Assembly (NCBI RefSeq): GCF_019966545.1
Contig: NZ_JAIMIC010000015.1
Span: forward strand, 1-62,752
From: Heliomarina baculiformis
GTDB lineage: Bacteria > Pseudomonadota > Alphaproteobacteria > Rhodobacterales > Rhodobacteraceae
DNA: 62,752 nt
Direction: 5' to 3'
In this document: positions 16,551 through 25,200 of the stretch, piece by piece
Numbering within the stretch: the stretch's first letter is position 1
Layout: the number at the start of each line of letters is the position of its first letter
Notes under the pieces: generated by a model
What the model was told of the DNA's origin: nothing
Seen by the model: only the letters and a program-made list of their open reading frames with translations
The model's database searches: none
Made by a program: the position numbers and the translations under genes

Positions 16551-16564
16551 CAGAGCGCCCCATG

Positions 16565-16606
16565 CAGCGACCGCCCGACACCGGGGCGGTCGCTGTAGCC
16601 TTTTTC
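16565..16606 (+). terminator. Rho-independent terminator after DUF932
   Basis: CAGCGACCGCCC (16565-16576) pairs perfectly with GGGCGGTCGCTG (16584-16595) across a seven-base loop; TAGCCTTTTTC follows. It separates DUF932 from radC. Confidence 0.88.
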
Positions 16607-16678
16607 TCAACATGCACGCCGTTGGCTTTGCCCCGAAAGGGCAGGGGGCGTCGGTGTGCGCATTTCAGCGAGACACCT

Positions 16679-17119
16679 ATGACTCCCCAGGAAGAAACCG
16701 TCATTCTCGAGGCCCGCGATATCCTCGGCCGCTACCTCAGCCAGAACCCGGTCATCGGCAGCTGGCAGGCGCTGATGGACTATTGCGCGCTCACGGTTCG
16801 CGGTCCCATCGAGCGATTCCATGTCCTCTATCTCGACCGCAAGAACCGCATCATCGCCGATGAGCTTTTGTCGACCGGCACAGTCGATCATGTCCCCGTC
16901 TATCCGCGCGAGGTGATCAAGAGGGCCCTGATGCTGAACGCCAGCGCCCTGATCCTGATCCACAACCACCCTTCGGGCGATCCGACGCCGTCGGAGGCCG
17001 ATCTCAGCATGACCAAGGAGATCCAGAAGGGCTGCAAATACCTCGGTCTGACAATGCATGACCACATCATCGTGGGTGCCGGAACGGAGCTGAGCTTGCG
17101 GGCCCTTGGCAAGCTCTGA
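16679..17119 (+). CDS. radC: RadC-like JAB/MPN-domain protein
   Basis: A 146-residue RadC family protein consisting almost only of the JAB domain. It has the metal-binding JAMM pattern HNHPSGDPTPSEAD near residues 97-110, preceded by the conserved LYLDRKNRI. Plasmid RadC proteins lack the helix-hairpin-helix of chromosomal RadC and are of unknown activity; they recur next to anti-restriction and DUF932 genes. I chose the ATG at 16679. The frame extends back to 16562 only through the terminator. A small TGCCC-CGAAA-GGGCA hairpin lies 50 bp upstream. Confidence 0.92.
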   Translation: MTPQEETVILEARDILGRYLSQNPVIGSWQALMDYCALTVRGPIERFHVLYLDRKNRIIADELLSTGTVDHVPVYPREVIKRALMLNASALILIHNHPSGDPTPSEADLSMTKEIQKGCKYLGLTMHDHIIVGAGTELSLRALGKL

Positions 17120-17136
17120 TGGTGCCAACAGACCTG

Positions 17137-17173
17137 CCGCCGCCCCTTCGAGGAAGAGGGCGGCGGTTTGGTC
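17137..17173 (+). terminator. Terminator after radC
   Basis: CCGCCGCCC (17137-17145) pairs with GGGCGGCGG (17158-17166) across a 12-base loop, followed by TTTGGTCTTT. It precedes the third shared leader. Confidence 0.75.
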
Positions 17174-17186
17174 TTTGACGGATGAG

Positions 17187-17225
17187 GCGGGGAGAGTGGC
17201 TTCCCGCGCCGTTGGAGATATTGCC
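17187..17225 (+). promoter_or_regulatory. Shared AGTGG-loop leader, copy 3 (172-aa gene)
   Basis: GCGGGGAG-AGTGG-CTTCCCGC (17187-17207) forms an 8-bp stem with the invariant pentaloop, followed by GTTGGAGA and the ATG at 17226. At stem position 6 this copy has G-C where copy 1 has C-G, a compensated change. Confidence 0.7.
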
Positions 17226-17744
17226 ATGTTTGACCTTCCCCTGCCGATCCAACCGAGCCCGCGCCCGATGGGTCCTGGCACAAATGGTGGGACTGTCGCT
17301 TCTGATCCCAGCCTGCCTTTCGCGCTGACCCGGATGCACCGGACGCCAGCGGCCCTGATGTCGGGCACCGCTGCACCCGTGGTCGTTGAGCGTTTTGCGA
17401 CCTTGGCCGATGCCATGCAGGGGGCCTATGAGCTTGCTGAGGACAACGGCTCCGATGCCGCGCCGCAGCTTCTGGCCATCCTTGATTGCGACCAGCGCCT
17501 GGTTCTTGCCGGTGCCGCCAGTCATTGCGCTGTGGCTTGGTGCCACCCTGTCGCCAATGCTCTTGAGGCGCGGGCCGTCGTGACCGAGGCAGTTCAACTT
17601 CGCGCCCAGGCTGGCCGTGCCATTGATTGGCGCGAGCCTGAGTTGGCGCAGCGGCTGCGTCACCGTGCCGATCTGCTGGATGCCCGCCTTGTCGACCCGC
17701 TCTGGCGCGCTTTTGCCGCCCGCGCGCTGCAGAACGCGGCGTGA
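17226..17744 (+). CDS. Conserved hypothetical protein (172 aa)
   Basis: A 172-residue, alanine-rich protein with no domain I recognise. The N-terminal 30 residues are proline-rich (LPIQPSPRPMGPG) and likely disordered. The rest looks helical, with three cysteines and a conserved-looking end, DPLWRAFAARALQNAA. I chose the ATG at 17226, directly after the third copy of the shared hairpin leader; the frame is open upstream but runs through the radC terminator. Function unknown; its leader ties it to the ParB-like and DUF932 genes. Confidence 0.75.
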   Translation: MFDLPLPIQPSPRPMGPGTNGGTVASDPSLPFALTRMHRTPAALMSGTAAPVVVERFATLADAMQGAYELAEDNGSDAAPQLLAILDCDQRLVLAGAASHCAVAWCHPVANALEARAVVTEAVQLRAQAGRAIDWREPELAQRLRHRADLLDARLVDPLWRAFAARALQNAA

Positions 17745-17846
17745 CGCCCGAGAGACAGAGGAGGGATGGGAAGGGTTTGAGCCTTCGGGGGGCAGAAGAG
17801 TGCGCCACCCGGGGGTCTGACCTGTCCTCACCGAAAGGAGTTATCC

Positions 17847-18338
17847 ATGACCCAGACTGAACCCACTCTGGCCGCCCCGCTGCGGCCTTCCACTGTCGAT
17901 TTCGGGGCGATCCTTGCCGCGCATGCCGAACGCACCGCCCGGACCCTCGCCCTGCGCCCGGGCAACAAGGACCGCCTGTTCGATGGCCTCATGGCCGCCG
18001 GCATCACCAATGTCACCGTGACCTTCGACGGCGCCGGTGACAGCGGCCAGATCGAAAGCATCGGCGCCTGGGCGGGTGAGACGGCTGTCGATTTTCCCGC
18101 AACCGAAATCCCCTATGCCGCGCTGACCTGGGATGACCCCGAGGTCGAGATGCGCAGCCTGTCACTGGAGGATGTCGTCGAGCAGCTCACCTACGACTTC
18201 CTCTCCGATACCCATGGCGGTTGGGAAAACAACGACGGCGCTTACGGCGAGTTCTGCTTCGACGCCGCGGCCCGCTGCATCCATCTCGAGTTCAACGAGC
18301 GCTTCACCTCGTCCGAACTCTACACGCACGATTTCTGA
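17847..18338 (+). CDS. Conserved hypothetical protein, DUF6878-like
   Basis: A 163-residue acidic protein. The sequence (VTVTFDGAGDSGQIESI, LTYDFLSDTHGGWENNDGAYGEF, ...EFNERFTSSELYTHDF) matches, from memory, the plasmid/phage family named DUF6878; I cannot confirm this without a search. AAAGGAG precedes the ATG. It opens a tightly packed run of small genes (17847-20057) whose starts overlap or nearly touch, so they are probably one operon. Function unknown. Confidence 0.8.
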   Translation: MTQTEPTLAAPLRPSTVDFGAILAAHAERTARTLALRPGNKDRLFDGLMAAGITNVTVTFDGAGDSGQIESIGAWAGETAVDFPATEIPYAALTWDDPEVEMRSLSLEDVVEQLTYDFLSDTHGGWENNDGAYGEFCFDAAARCIHLEFNERFTSSELYTHDF

Positions 18339-18348
18339 GGGGGCGACG

Positions 18349-18726
18349 ATGGCACATCCTTATCACCACGCCCTGTCCTCAGTGAAGAAATGGGGCGGCA
18401 CGGTCGATGATTTCATCGCCGTGCATACCTGGTTCGACCAGAGCAAGGAGATCACGGCCGACTTCCGGCACCGGGCGCTACGCCACCATGCCGAGGGCAT
18501 ATTCATGGCCGAGACGATCTTCGGTCCGACCCTCACCCTCTCGACCGGGCGCATTATCCCGACCCGCTGGGTCGGCGAGCAACATGTGAAGGAAGACCTC
18601 GGCTTCATCCCGAGCTTTGCTGACTGGGTGAAGGCCATCCGGCCCGAGCCCTGGATGGGTCGGACCGCGCGGATCGAGGCACTGGTCGATCCGCATCTCG
18701 CCTCGCCCGTGGTCGAGGTCACGTGA
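18349..18726 (+). CDS. Conserved hypothetical protein, DUF6915-like
   Basis: A 125-residue protein beginning MAHPYHHALSSVKKWGG and containing RALRHHAEGIFMAETIFG and RWVGEQHVKEDLG. It is rich in histidine near the start. It resembles, from memory, the family DUF6915 seen on Rhodobacteraceae plasmids. GAGGGGGCGACG precedes the ATG at 18349, ten bases after the previous stop. Function unknown. Confidence 0.78.
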   Translation: MAHPYHHALSSVKKWGGTVDDFIAVHTWFDQSKEITADFRHRALRHHAEGIFMAETIFGPTLTLSTGRIIPTRWVGEQHVKEDLGFIPSFADWVKAIRPEPWMGRTARIEALVDPHLASPVVEVT

Positions 18727-18727
18727 C

Positions 18728-18925
18728 ATGACCGATCCCACATATCTACGTCTTGCCTTGCCGCCGACCGCTTCGCCACTGGCAGTGGTTCGCGCGGCGG
18801 TCCGGGCGCTTCACCCCGACACGCGCGCCGTTCGCAGCTTCCGGGGCGCGCGCAAGCGCTTCTACCGGCAGATGCTTTGCGCGCATGCCGCGCGACAGGC
18901 GGGGGGCGACGAGCCCGCCGGCTGA
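18728..18925 (+). CDS. Small basic hypothetical protein (65 aa)
   Basis: A 65-residue, arginine- and alanine-rich protein (MTDPTYLRLALPPTASPLAV...FRGARKRFYRQMLCAHAARQ). Its ATG follows the previous stop by one base, which argues that it is translated as part of the same operon. The composition suggests nucleic-acid contact, but there is no recognised motif. A hairpin terminator follows. Confidence 0.6.
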   Translation: MTDPTYLRLALPPTASPLAVVRAAVRALHPDTRAVRSFRGARKRFYRQMLCAHAARQAGGDEPAG

Positions 18926-18959
18926 TCGCCCCCAACCACCCCTTTATTCCAACACAACG

Positions 18960-18982
18960 CCCGGCCGCCCGGCCGGGTTTTC
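18960..18982 (+). terminator. Terminator or attenuator inside the small-gene operon
   Basis: CCCGGCC (18960-18966) pairs with GGCCGGG (18971-18977) across a four-base loop, followed by TTTT. It lies before the 139-aa gene, so it may only weaken downstream transcription. Confidence 0.7.
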
Positions 18983-19000
18983 CCCATTCAGGAGGTCCCC

Positions 19001-19420
19001 ATGGCGGATTACTTCACCCAATTCTCGTGCCTGCTCGACGTCGGCACACCCGACAAGGCCGTCCGCGCGCTCGCGCTGTTCCAAGAACTGCGCGAAGCTG
19101 ATCAGGACGCTGACGACCCGGAGGTCGCTGGCTTCGATCTCGTGCGCCAGGATGCTCCCGAGGACAGCACGCTCTGGATCCATGACGACGAGCACGGCGA
19201 TGTCGAGGCGGTTATCCGCTTCGTGTTGCGCCTGGCAGAAGACCTCGACCTCACCGGCCTCTGGGGGTTCCAGTACGGGCTGACCTGTTCCCGGCCGCGC
19301 CTCGACGCCTTCGGCGGCCGCGCGCATGTCATCGATCTTGGTGCCCGCAAATCCATCGGCTGGACCAGCACGCAAGAATGGCTGGCCGCCGCGCTGAACG
19401 GGGAGGACGTCTATGCCTGA
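19001..19420 (+). CDS. Conserved hypothetical protein (139 aa)
   Basis: A 139-residue acidic protein (MADYFTQFSCLLDVGTPDKAVRALAL...). The middle (ALFQELREADQDADDPEVAGFDL, LWIHDDEHGDVEAVIRFVLRLAED) and the end (SIGWTSTQEWLAAALNG) look like a compact alpha/beta domain. AGGAGG precedes the ATG. It overlaps the next gene by 8 bp, so the two are probably made together. I do not recognise the family. Confidence 0.78.
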   Translation: MADYFTQFSCLLDVGTPDKAVRALALFQELREADQDADDPEVAGFDLVRQDAPEDSTLWIHDDEHGDVEAVIRFVLRLAEDLDLTGLWGFQYGLTCSRPRLDAFGGRAHVIDLGARKSIGWTSTQEWLAAALNGEDVYA

Positions 19421-20057
19421 GGTGATCTGCACAACAGTCTACCAGTTCCTCGAGCTCTCGGATGCAGCCAAGGACAAGGCCCGCAGCTGGTATCGCGAGC
19501 TTGGGCCTCACGACGATTGGTGGGACGCGGTCTACGAAGATTTCGAGCGCATCTGCGATATTCTCGGCGTCCGGCTCAAAACCACGCCTGTGCGGCTGAT
19601 GGGCGGCGGGACGCGGGCCAAACCCTGCATCTGGTTTTCAGGTTTCTGGAGCCAGGGTGATGGAGCGTCGTTCGAAGGGTACTTTGGTCACGCGAAGGGC
19701 GTCGCTGCGCGCATCCGGGACTACGCCCCGACCGACGCGACGCTACATGGCATCGCCGACCGGCTGCAGGCCATCCAGCGGCGCAACTTCTACCAGCTCG
19801 CCGCCGAGGCCAACCACCGCGGTCGCTACTACCACGAATACAGCATGTCGGTGGACGTCACGCGCGACAGCCCGACCTGGCAGCCGCCGACCGAGGACGC
19901 GGAGGAGATCGTGACCGAGGCGCTGCGCGATCTGGCCCGCTGGCTCTACCGCCAGCTTGAGGCCGAATACGACCACCTCACCTCGGACGAGGCCATCGAG
20001 GAGGGGATTATCGTGAACGAGTATACGTTCACGGAAGCCGGGCAGCGGTTCGGGTGA
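19413..20057 (+). CDS. Conserved hypothetical protein (214 aa)
   Basis: A 214-residue acidic protein (MPEVICTTVYQFLELSDAAKDKARSW...). Tryptophan- and aromatic-rich stretches (HDDWWDAVYEDFERI, CIWFSGFWSQGDGASFEGYF) resemble proteins found on many proteobacterial phages and plasmids that seem to measure or bind something through a beta-rich domain; no function is known to me. It overlaps the preceding gene and ends the small-gene operon, 70 bp before the toxin-antitoxin pair. Confidence 0.8.
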   Translation: MPEVICTTVYQFLELSDAAKDKARSWYRELGPHDDWWDAVYEDFERICDILGVRLKTTPVRLMGGGTRAKPCIWFSGFWSQGDGASFEGYFGHAKGVAARIRDYAPTDATLHGIADRLQAIQRRNFYQLAAEANHRGRYYHEYSMSVDVTRDSPTWQPPTEDAEEIVTEALRDLARWLYRQLEAEYDHLTSDEAIEEGIIVNEYTFTEAGQRFG

Positions 20058-20071
20058 GAGCGCAGGCAGTT

Positions 20072-20118
20072 CATTTGATCTTTACAAGAAGGCCATATGA
20101 TCTACATTGATGTCAATG
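20072..20118 (+). promoter_or_regulatory. Operator repeats before the Xre/RES pair
   Basis: Two direct repeats, CATTTGATC (20072-20080) and CATATGATC (20094-20102), lie 22 bp apart, two helical turns. A palindrome CATTGA-TG-TCAATG (20105-20118) follows. Such repeats just before an antitoxin gene suggest an autoregulatory operator; TTTGAT and TATGAT inside them could be the promoter. Confidence 0.5.
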
Positions 20119-20127
20119 GAGGACGCC

Positions 20128-20517
20128 ATGTACGTTGCTGAGAAAATCCGGGAACCTGCACAGATCAACGCCGTCGCGTTGAAGGCCTATGCGCGCGTGG
20201 CCGACGCCTGGGGTCTCAGCCTCAAGGAAGCGGCTAGCCTTGCCGACATGTCAGAGAGTACCTGGAAGCGCGCCAAGAAGCCGGATTTCGCGGGGGAACT
20301 GACCAAGGATCAGCTTTTGCGGCTCAGTGCCGTTATCGGCATTTACAAATCGCTGGAACTCTACTTCTCCGAGCCGCTTGCGCGAAGCTGGTTTACCCGA
20401 CCGAACACCGGCCCGCTGTTCGGAGGGAGCCGTCCGGTTGACACTGCCATCGACGGTGGCTTGCCGCAGATCCTCGCGGTGCGGACCTATCTCGATGCGT
20501 TGCGTGGTGGGGCATGA
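20128..20517 (+). CDS. Xre-MbcA-ParS type antitoxin
   Basis: A 129-residue antitoxin partner of a RES toxin. The N-terminal part carries a helix-turn-helix (WGLSLKEAASLADMSESTWKRAKK) and the C-terminal part the toxin-binding MbcA/ParS domain with LLRLSAVIGIYKSLELYF and WFTRPN. It would bind and neutralise the toxin and repress the operon through the repeats just upstream. I chose the ATG at 20128 because GGAGG precedes it; earlier in-frame ATGs at 20110 and 20116 overlap the operator palindrome. It overlaps the toxin gene by 4 bp. Confidence 0.88.
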   Translation: MYVAEKIREPAQINAVALKAYARVADAWGLSLKEAASLADMSESTWKRAKKPDFAGELTKDQLLRLSAVIGIYKSLELYFSEPLARSWFTRPNTGPLFGGSRPVDTAIDGGLPQILAVRTYLDALRGGA

Positions 20518-21215
20518 AGCAGACCGAGGTTTCCGATCGTGGTCTCGTTCGTCTCCTGCCAGCCACCTACCACAAGCCACCGTCCTTGCGGGGTCTCGTT
20601 GATACCGATGACGAAATGGAGATCCTGGCGGAGATCGAGGGCCTGACCAGCGGCCGTCTTTTGGCGGAACGTGGCCGCAACCCGCATCTGGACCCGCGCG
20701 AGCTGGCCTGGCAGCGCCGCAGCCGAGATCTGCGCATCTACGGCGACAGCCATGTCAACGCCGCCTTCACCTATACCCGCGCCGGCGGGAACCGCTTCAA
20801 CACCGAAGATCGTGGCGCCTGGTACTGCGCGTGGGAGGTGATGGTTTCTGTCAGCGAAGTGGCCTGGCACCGCACCCGTGAACTCGGCTTTACCGGCAGC
20901 TTCCATGACAGCGCTCGCTATGTGGAATTGTTGGCGGATTTCATCGGGATCTTCGATGATCTGACCGATGAGCCGGAACACCCAGCGCTGCATCCCGATC
21001 CGGCTGTCGGATATCCCGAGGGCCAAAGCCTGGCCCAACATCTTCGCCGGGCTGGATCGCGGGGCCTGATCTACCCCTCAGTTCGGGCTCCCGCGCCGGG
21101 CGGGAATTGCCTCGTCTGCTTCGAGCCCCACGCCATCCAGAACGTCCGGCCTGGCGCGTCTTGGGATCTTGTTTGGGACGGGACACCGCACTACTCGCTT
21201 ACGGCCGTCGGCTGA
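20514..21215 (+). CDS. RES-domain toxin
   Basis: A 233-residue RES family toxin. The three family landmarks are present: arginine in TRAGGNRFN (R89), glutamate in VSEVAWHR (E115) and serine in GLIYPSVRAPAPGG. Known RES toxins degrade or ADP-ribosylate NAD-related targets and arrest growth. The N-terminal ~75 residues before the RES core are longer than in minimal members. It is coupled to its antitoxin by an ATGA overlap. The likely role is plasmid maintenance or defence. Confidence 0.88.
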   Translation: MKQTEVSDRGLVRLLPATYHKPPSLRGLVDTDDEMEILAEIEGLTSGRLLAERGRNPHLDPRELAWQRRSRDLRIYGDSHVNAAFTYTRAGGNRFNTEDRGAWYCAWEVMVSVSEVAWHRTRELGFTGSFHDSARYVELLADFIGIFDDLTDEPEHPALHPDPAVGYPEGQSLAQHLRRAGSRGLIYPSVRAPAPGGNCLVCFEPHAIQNVRPGASWDLVWDGTPHYSLTAVG

Positions 21216-21256
21216 CGCCTTGCGGCGCAAGCGCTTTTTTGGCGGGGTCCGAAGAC

Positions 21257-21472
21257 ATGAAACCGGCAAACGGCAACAGGCTGGACGTCACGCACTTGAA
21301 GTCATGTGACCATCAGTTGTTCTTTGAGGCTTTGGACCGAGTCCGCCGGTCTTCTGGGCTTCCTATAGACGCGCTGAGGAAGGCGACGTCTCTGCCCCAA
21401 GAGACCACTATAGTTTTCTTCGAAGAGGTTGCTTTTCCAGCGTTATGGACGCTCCAATATCACCATTTCTAA
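21257..21472 (+). CDS. Possible small hypothetical protein (71 aa)
   Basis: An open frame from the ATG at 21257 encodes MKPANGNRLDVTHLKSCDHQ and 51 further residues ending LWTLQYHHF. Base composition falls off towards its end, and no clear ribosome binding site precedes it. It may be a real gene, or the edge of decayed sequence that fills 21473-21739, where nothing else is visible. Confidence 0.3.
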   Translation: MKPANGNRLDVTHLKSCDHQLFFEALDRVRRSSGLPIDALRKATSLPQETTIVFFEEVAFPALWTLQYHHF

Positions 21473-21739
21473 AGAATTGATGGACTAGCCCCACGTGAAG
21501 GGAGATCTGAAGACGCTGGGTCGAAAGACGGCAACGACTTGCAGCGGTTGCCGAAGGTCTCAGCGGTGTACGTCCCGGTCTGCCGCCGCGACCAGACCTT
21601 GGTCCTTCGGACAGGAGCTTGACCGAGGCTGATGTCCCAAAGGGCAAATCTGCCAATCTATAGGTTGGCAACTACGCTCGGTTTGCCAAGCCACGGTATG
21701 GCAGAAGCTCCGGAAGGCCGGAGCTAGCCGGTGCCGTGC

Positions 21740-22033
21740 TCACTTGTTCCCGTCGATCCACTTCGACATCAGCCCCTTGTCGCGGAAACATTCATCCGGC
21801 ACGGCACGGCGCTTAATGCGGGCGAGGCGCTCGGCGAAGGCGACCTGCTTTGATGTCGGGCGGCTGTCCTGCGTGCCCGGCTTCAGCTTGGCTTGTGCGT
21901 CGATCCAGGCGCTCAAGGAGCGCCGATCTTGCTGAACCTCCCACGGCAGAAGCGTCTGGTTGCGCAGGGCCAGCGCGCGCGCATAGGCGATCTGCTTGGG
22001 CGTCGCGGGCAGGGCGTAAGTGGTGCTTTCCAT
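21740..22033 (-). CDS. Tandem-repeat small protein (97 aa)
   Basis: A 97-residue protein built from two copies of one ~38-residue unit. The first is PATPKQIAYARALALRNQTL to SAWIDAQ (about residues 9-48) and the second PTSKQVAFAERLARI to SKWIDGN (about 59-96). The unit pattern (TxKQxxxAxxLA ... S.WID) also appears, to my memory, as an accessory segment in plasmid topoisomerase/primase-type proteins. It is the only minus-strand gene in this block apart from merR and the broken hns-like gene. AGAAGGGAGATC precedes its ATG. A DNA-associated role is a guess. Confidence 0.75.
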   Translation of the reverse strand: MESTTYALPATPKQIAYARALALRNQTLLPWEVQQDRRSLSAWIDAQAKLKPGTQDSRPTSKQVAFAERLARIKRRAVPDECFRDKGLMSKWIDGNK

Positions 22034-22106
22034 CGGGGATCTCCCTTCTTAGCGTGGTCTTAACATAGAACATAATAGGAACAAAATCAAGCCACCCGCG
22101 AAAATC

Positions 22107-22194
22107 ATGAGGTTTGAGAGGAAGAGGAGGGCCGGGGAAGGTCAGGCCTGAGGGTGCCCGAAAGAGGGTGTCCGGGCCTGATCCTGTTCCTCAT
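22107..22194 (+). repeat. Short fold-back before the methylase-helicase gene
   Basis: ATGAGG (22107-22112) pairs with CCTCAT (22189-22194), and inside it TCAGGCC (22142-22148) pairs with GGCCTGA (22175-22181). The fold ends 14 bp before the start at 22209. It is a smaller version of the fold-backs before ssb and at 27743. Confidence 0.4.
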
Positions 22195-22208
22195 TCCGGA
22201 GTTTCCCG

Positions 22209-25200
22209 ATGACCCATCTCGCCCCCTTTGCGACCGAGCGCGCCCTTGCGCCTGTCGCCCCTATCCCGTCCCTCGATACGGCCGCTGCGATCTTGAGCGT
22301 GGCCGAAGCGCTGCAGACTGATCTGGCGCAGGGTTTCCAGATCGATGCGCTGCGCCTGCGCGTCGAGATGGAGCGCGCCTTTGGCGGCTCTGACGCGACC
22401 GGCGCCTGGGACTGGAAGCTGGCCTATGAGGCGGGCGAGGCAGCGCTGGTCCTGTTCCTGCGGAAGTTCGGCCGTGCGCTACTGGCACGTGCCGGTTCGC
22501 CCGCCGCCTTGCTGCCGATCCTTGCCAAGGTGTCCGGCCTTTTGCCGACCCATACGCGGCGGTCTGAAGAGATGGAGCGGTTCCAGCAGTTCTCGACGCC
22601 GCTACCCATGGGCTTGGCGGCGCTGGCGGCAGCACAGATCACATCGCGCGATCTGGTGCTGGAGCCATCGGCTGGGACGGGCCTTCTGGCGGTCCTCGCA
22701 GAAATCGCGGGCGGCAGTCTCGCGCTGAATGAGCTTGCCGACACCCGCGCCGATCTTCTGCGCCGCCTCTTTTCGGGGCGTCCGGTCACTTGCTTCGACG
22801 CGGCACAGATCGACGATCATCTCGACGCGGATCTGCGCCCGAGCGTCATCCTGATGAACCCGCCGTTCTCGGCGGTGGCCAATGTCGATGCCCGCAGCAC
22901 CGAGACGACAGCCCGGCATCTGCGCTCGGCGCTTGCGCGTCTGGTCCCCGGCGGACGGCTGGTCGCCATCACCGGTGCCAGTTTCGCGCCCGACGCCCCT
23001 GCCTGGGCGGAAACCTTCGCCCGCCTGACCGAGACCGCGCATCTGGTCTTCACCGGCGCTGTGTCGGGTGCGGCCTTCGCCAAGCACGGCACCAGCTTCG
23101 AGACGCGGATTTCGGTCTTCGACAAATGCCGCGGCGGCGAGGCGGGCGGCATCACAGCCGATCTGGCGCGCCCGATTTCGCCTGATGTCGCCAGCCTGCT
23201 GTCGCTGATCACTACTCATGTCCCCCCGCGCCTTGCGCTGGCGCAGGTCGCACCAGCCCGGCAGGGCCTCACTTCCCCCTTTCCGGGAAATCCTACCCGC
23301 ACCACGCGCGCTGCCATCAGCACATCGCGCATCACGTCACCAACACCCGCCACCAACACCGTTCCACAGATCGAGGCCGCAGATCTCGCCTATACCCTGC
23401 GCGATGCAACCGAGGACGGGGTCAGCACGCGCCTGTCGGATGCCATTTATGAGACCTTCCGTCTGCAGGCGATCGACATCCCCGGGGCGGAACCGCACCC
23501 GACCAAGCTGGTGCAATCGGCGGCCATGGCTTCGGTCGCTCCTCCGAAACCCAGCTACCGGCCCAAGCTTCCAGCCGCCATCCTGCGCGATGGTTTGCTC
23601 TCCGAGGCGCAACTCGAGACCGTGATCTACGCGGGCGAGGCGCATGGCGCGTATCTCGCGGGGTCTTGGACTGTCGATGAAACCGGCGATATGGTCTCGG
23701 CCGCGCCGGACGATGCCGCTGACGCCATCCGTTTCCGCCGCGGGTTCTTCCTCGGCGATGGCACGGGCGCGGGCAAGGGCCGCCAGTCCGCCGGCATCCT
23801 GCTCGACAACTGGGCGCAGGGTCGGCGCAAAGCGCTCTGGATCTCCAAAAGCGACAAGCTGCTGGAGGATGCGCAGCGCGACTGGTCCGCACTCGGACAG
23901 GAACGCTTGCTGGTGACGCCGCTGTCGCGCTTCGCGCAAGGCAAAGACATCCCGCTGACCGAAGGCATCCTCTTCACCACCTATGCCACGCTGCGCTCGG
24001 AAGAACGCGGCGCCAGGAAATCCCGCGTCGATCAGATCGTCGACTGGCTTGGGGCGGATTTTGACGGGGTGATCCTGTTTGACGAAAGCCATGCCATGGC
24101 GAATGCCGCAGGAAGCAAGGGTGAGCGCGGCGATGTCACGGCCTCGCAGCAGGGCAGGGCGGGTCTGCGCCTGCAGCACAAACTTCCGAATGCCCGCGTG
24201 GTCTATGTTTCGGCCACGGGGGCGACCTCGGTCCATAACCTCGCCTATGCGCAGCGCCTCGGTCTTTGGGGCGGCGAGGATTTCCCGTTCGCCACCCGCG
24301 CGGAATTCGTCGATGCCATTGAGGCGGGCGGCGTGGCGGCCATGGAAGTGCTCGCGCGCGATCTGCGATCCCTTGGTCTCTACACCGCCCGTTCGCTTTC
24401 TTATGACGGCGTCGAATACGAGATGCTGGTTCATGCGCTCAGTCCCGAGCAGCGCGGCATCTACGATGCCTATGCCGGGGCCTTCGCCATCATCCACAAC
24501 AACCTCGCCGCTGCGATGGAGGCGGCCAATATCACCGCTGAAAACGGCACTCTGAACCGGCAGGCCAAATCTGCAGCGCGCTCGGCTTTCGAATCCGCCA
24601 AGCAGCGTTTCTTCGGCCATCTCCTGACCTCCATGAAAACCCCCACCCTGATCGCCGCCATCGACGCTGATCTCACCGCAGGCCATGCGGCTGTCATCCA
24701 GATCGTCTCGACAGGTGAGGCGCTGATGGAGCGCCGCCTGTCGGAGATCCCCACGGACGAGTGGAACGATGTGCGGGTGGATATCACGCCAAGAGAGGCT
24801 TGCCTGGACTACCTCGCCCATTCCTTCCCGGTGCAGCTCTATGAGCCCTTCACCGATAGCGAAGGCAACCTCTCCTCGCGCCCGGTCACGCGCGATGGCC
24901 AGCCGGTCGAATGCCGCGAGGCCGCCCGGAGGCGCGACGCGCTGATCGAGCATCTGGCCAGCCTGCCGCCGGTGCCCGGGGCGCTCGACCAGATCATCCA
25001 GCGTTTCGGCACCGACCTTGTGGCCGAGGTCACGGGCCGCTCGCGCCGCATCGTGAGAAAAGGCGATGGTCCTGCCGCGCACCTCGTCGTCGAAAGCCGG
25101 GCGGGGTCTGCCAACCTCGCGGAAACCGCCGCCTTCATGGATGATCAGAAGCGCATCCTGATCTTCTCGGATGCCGGCGGCACCGGGCGCAGCTACCACG

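Noticed and set aside
14847-16613. 588-codon minus-strand frame
   Set aside because: It runs antisense across the LysE-type and DUF932 genes and through a terminator; no recognisable protein sequence.
21473-21739. Possible transposase remnant
   Set aside because: No conserved motif, inverted repeats or target duplication could be seen in this stretch.
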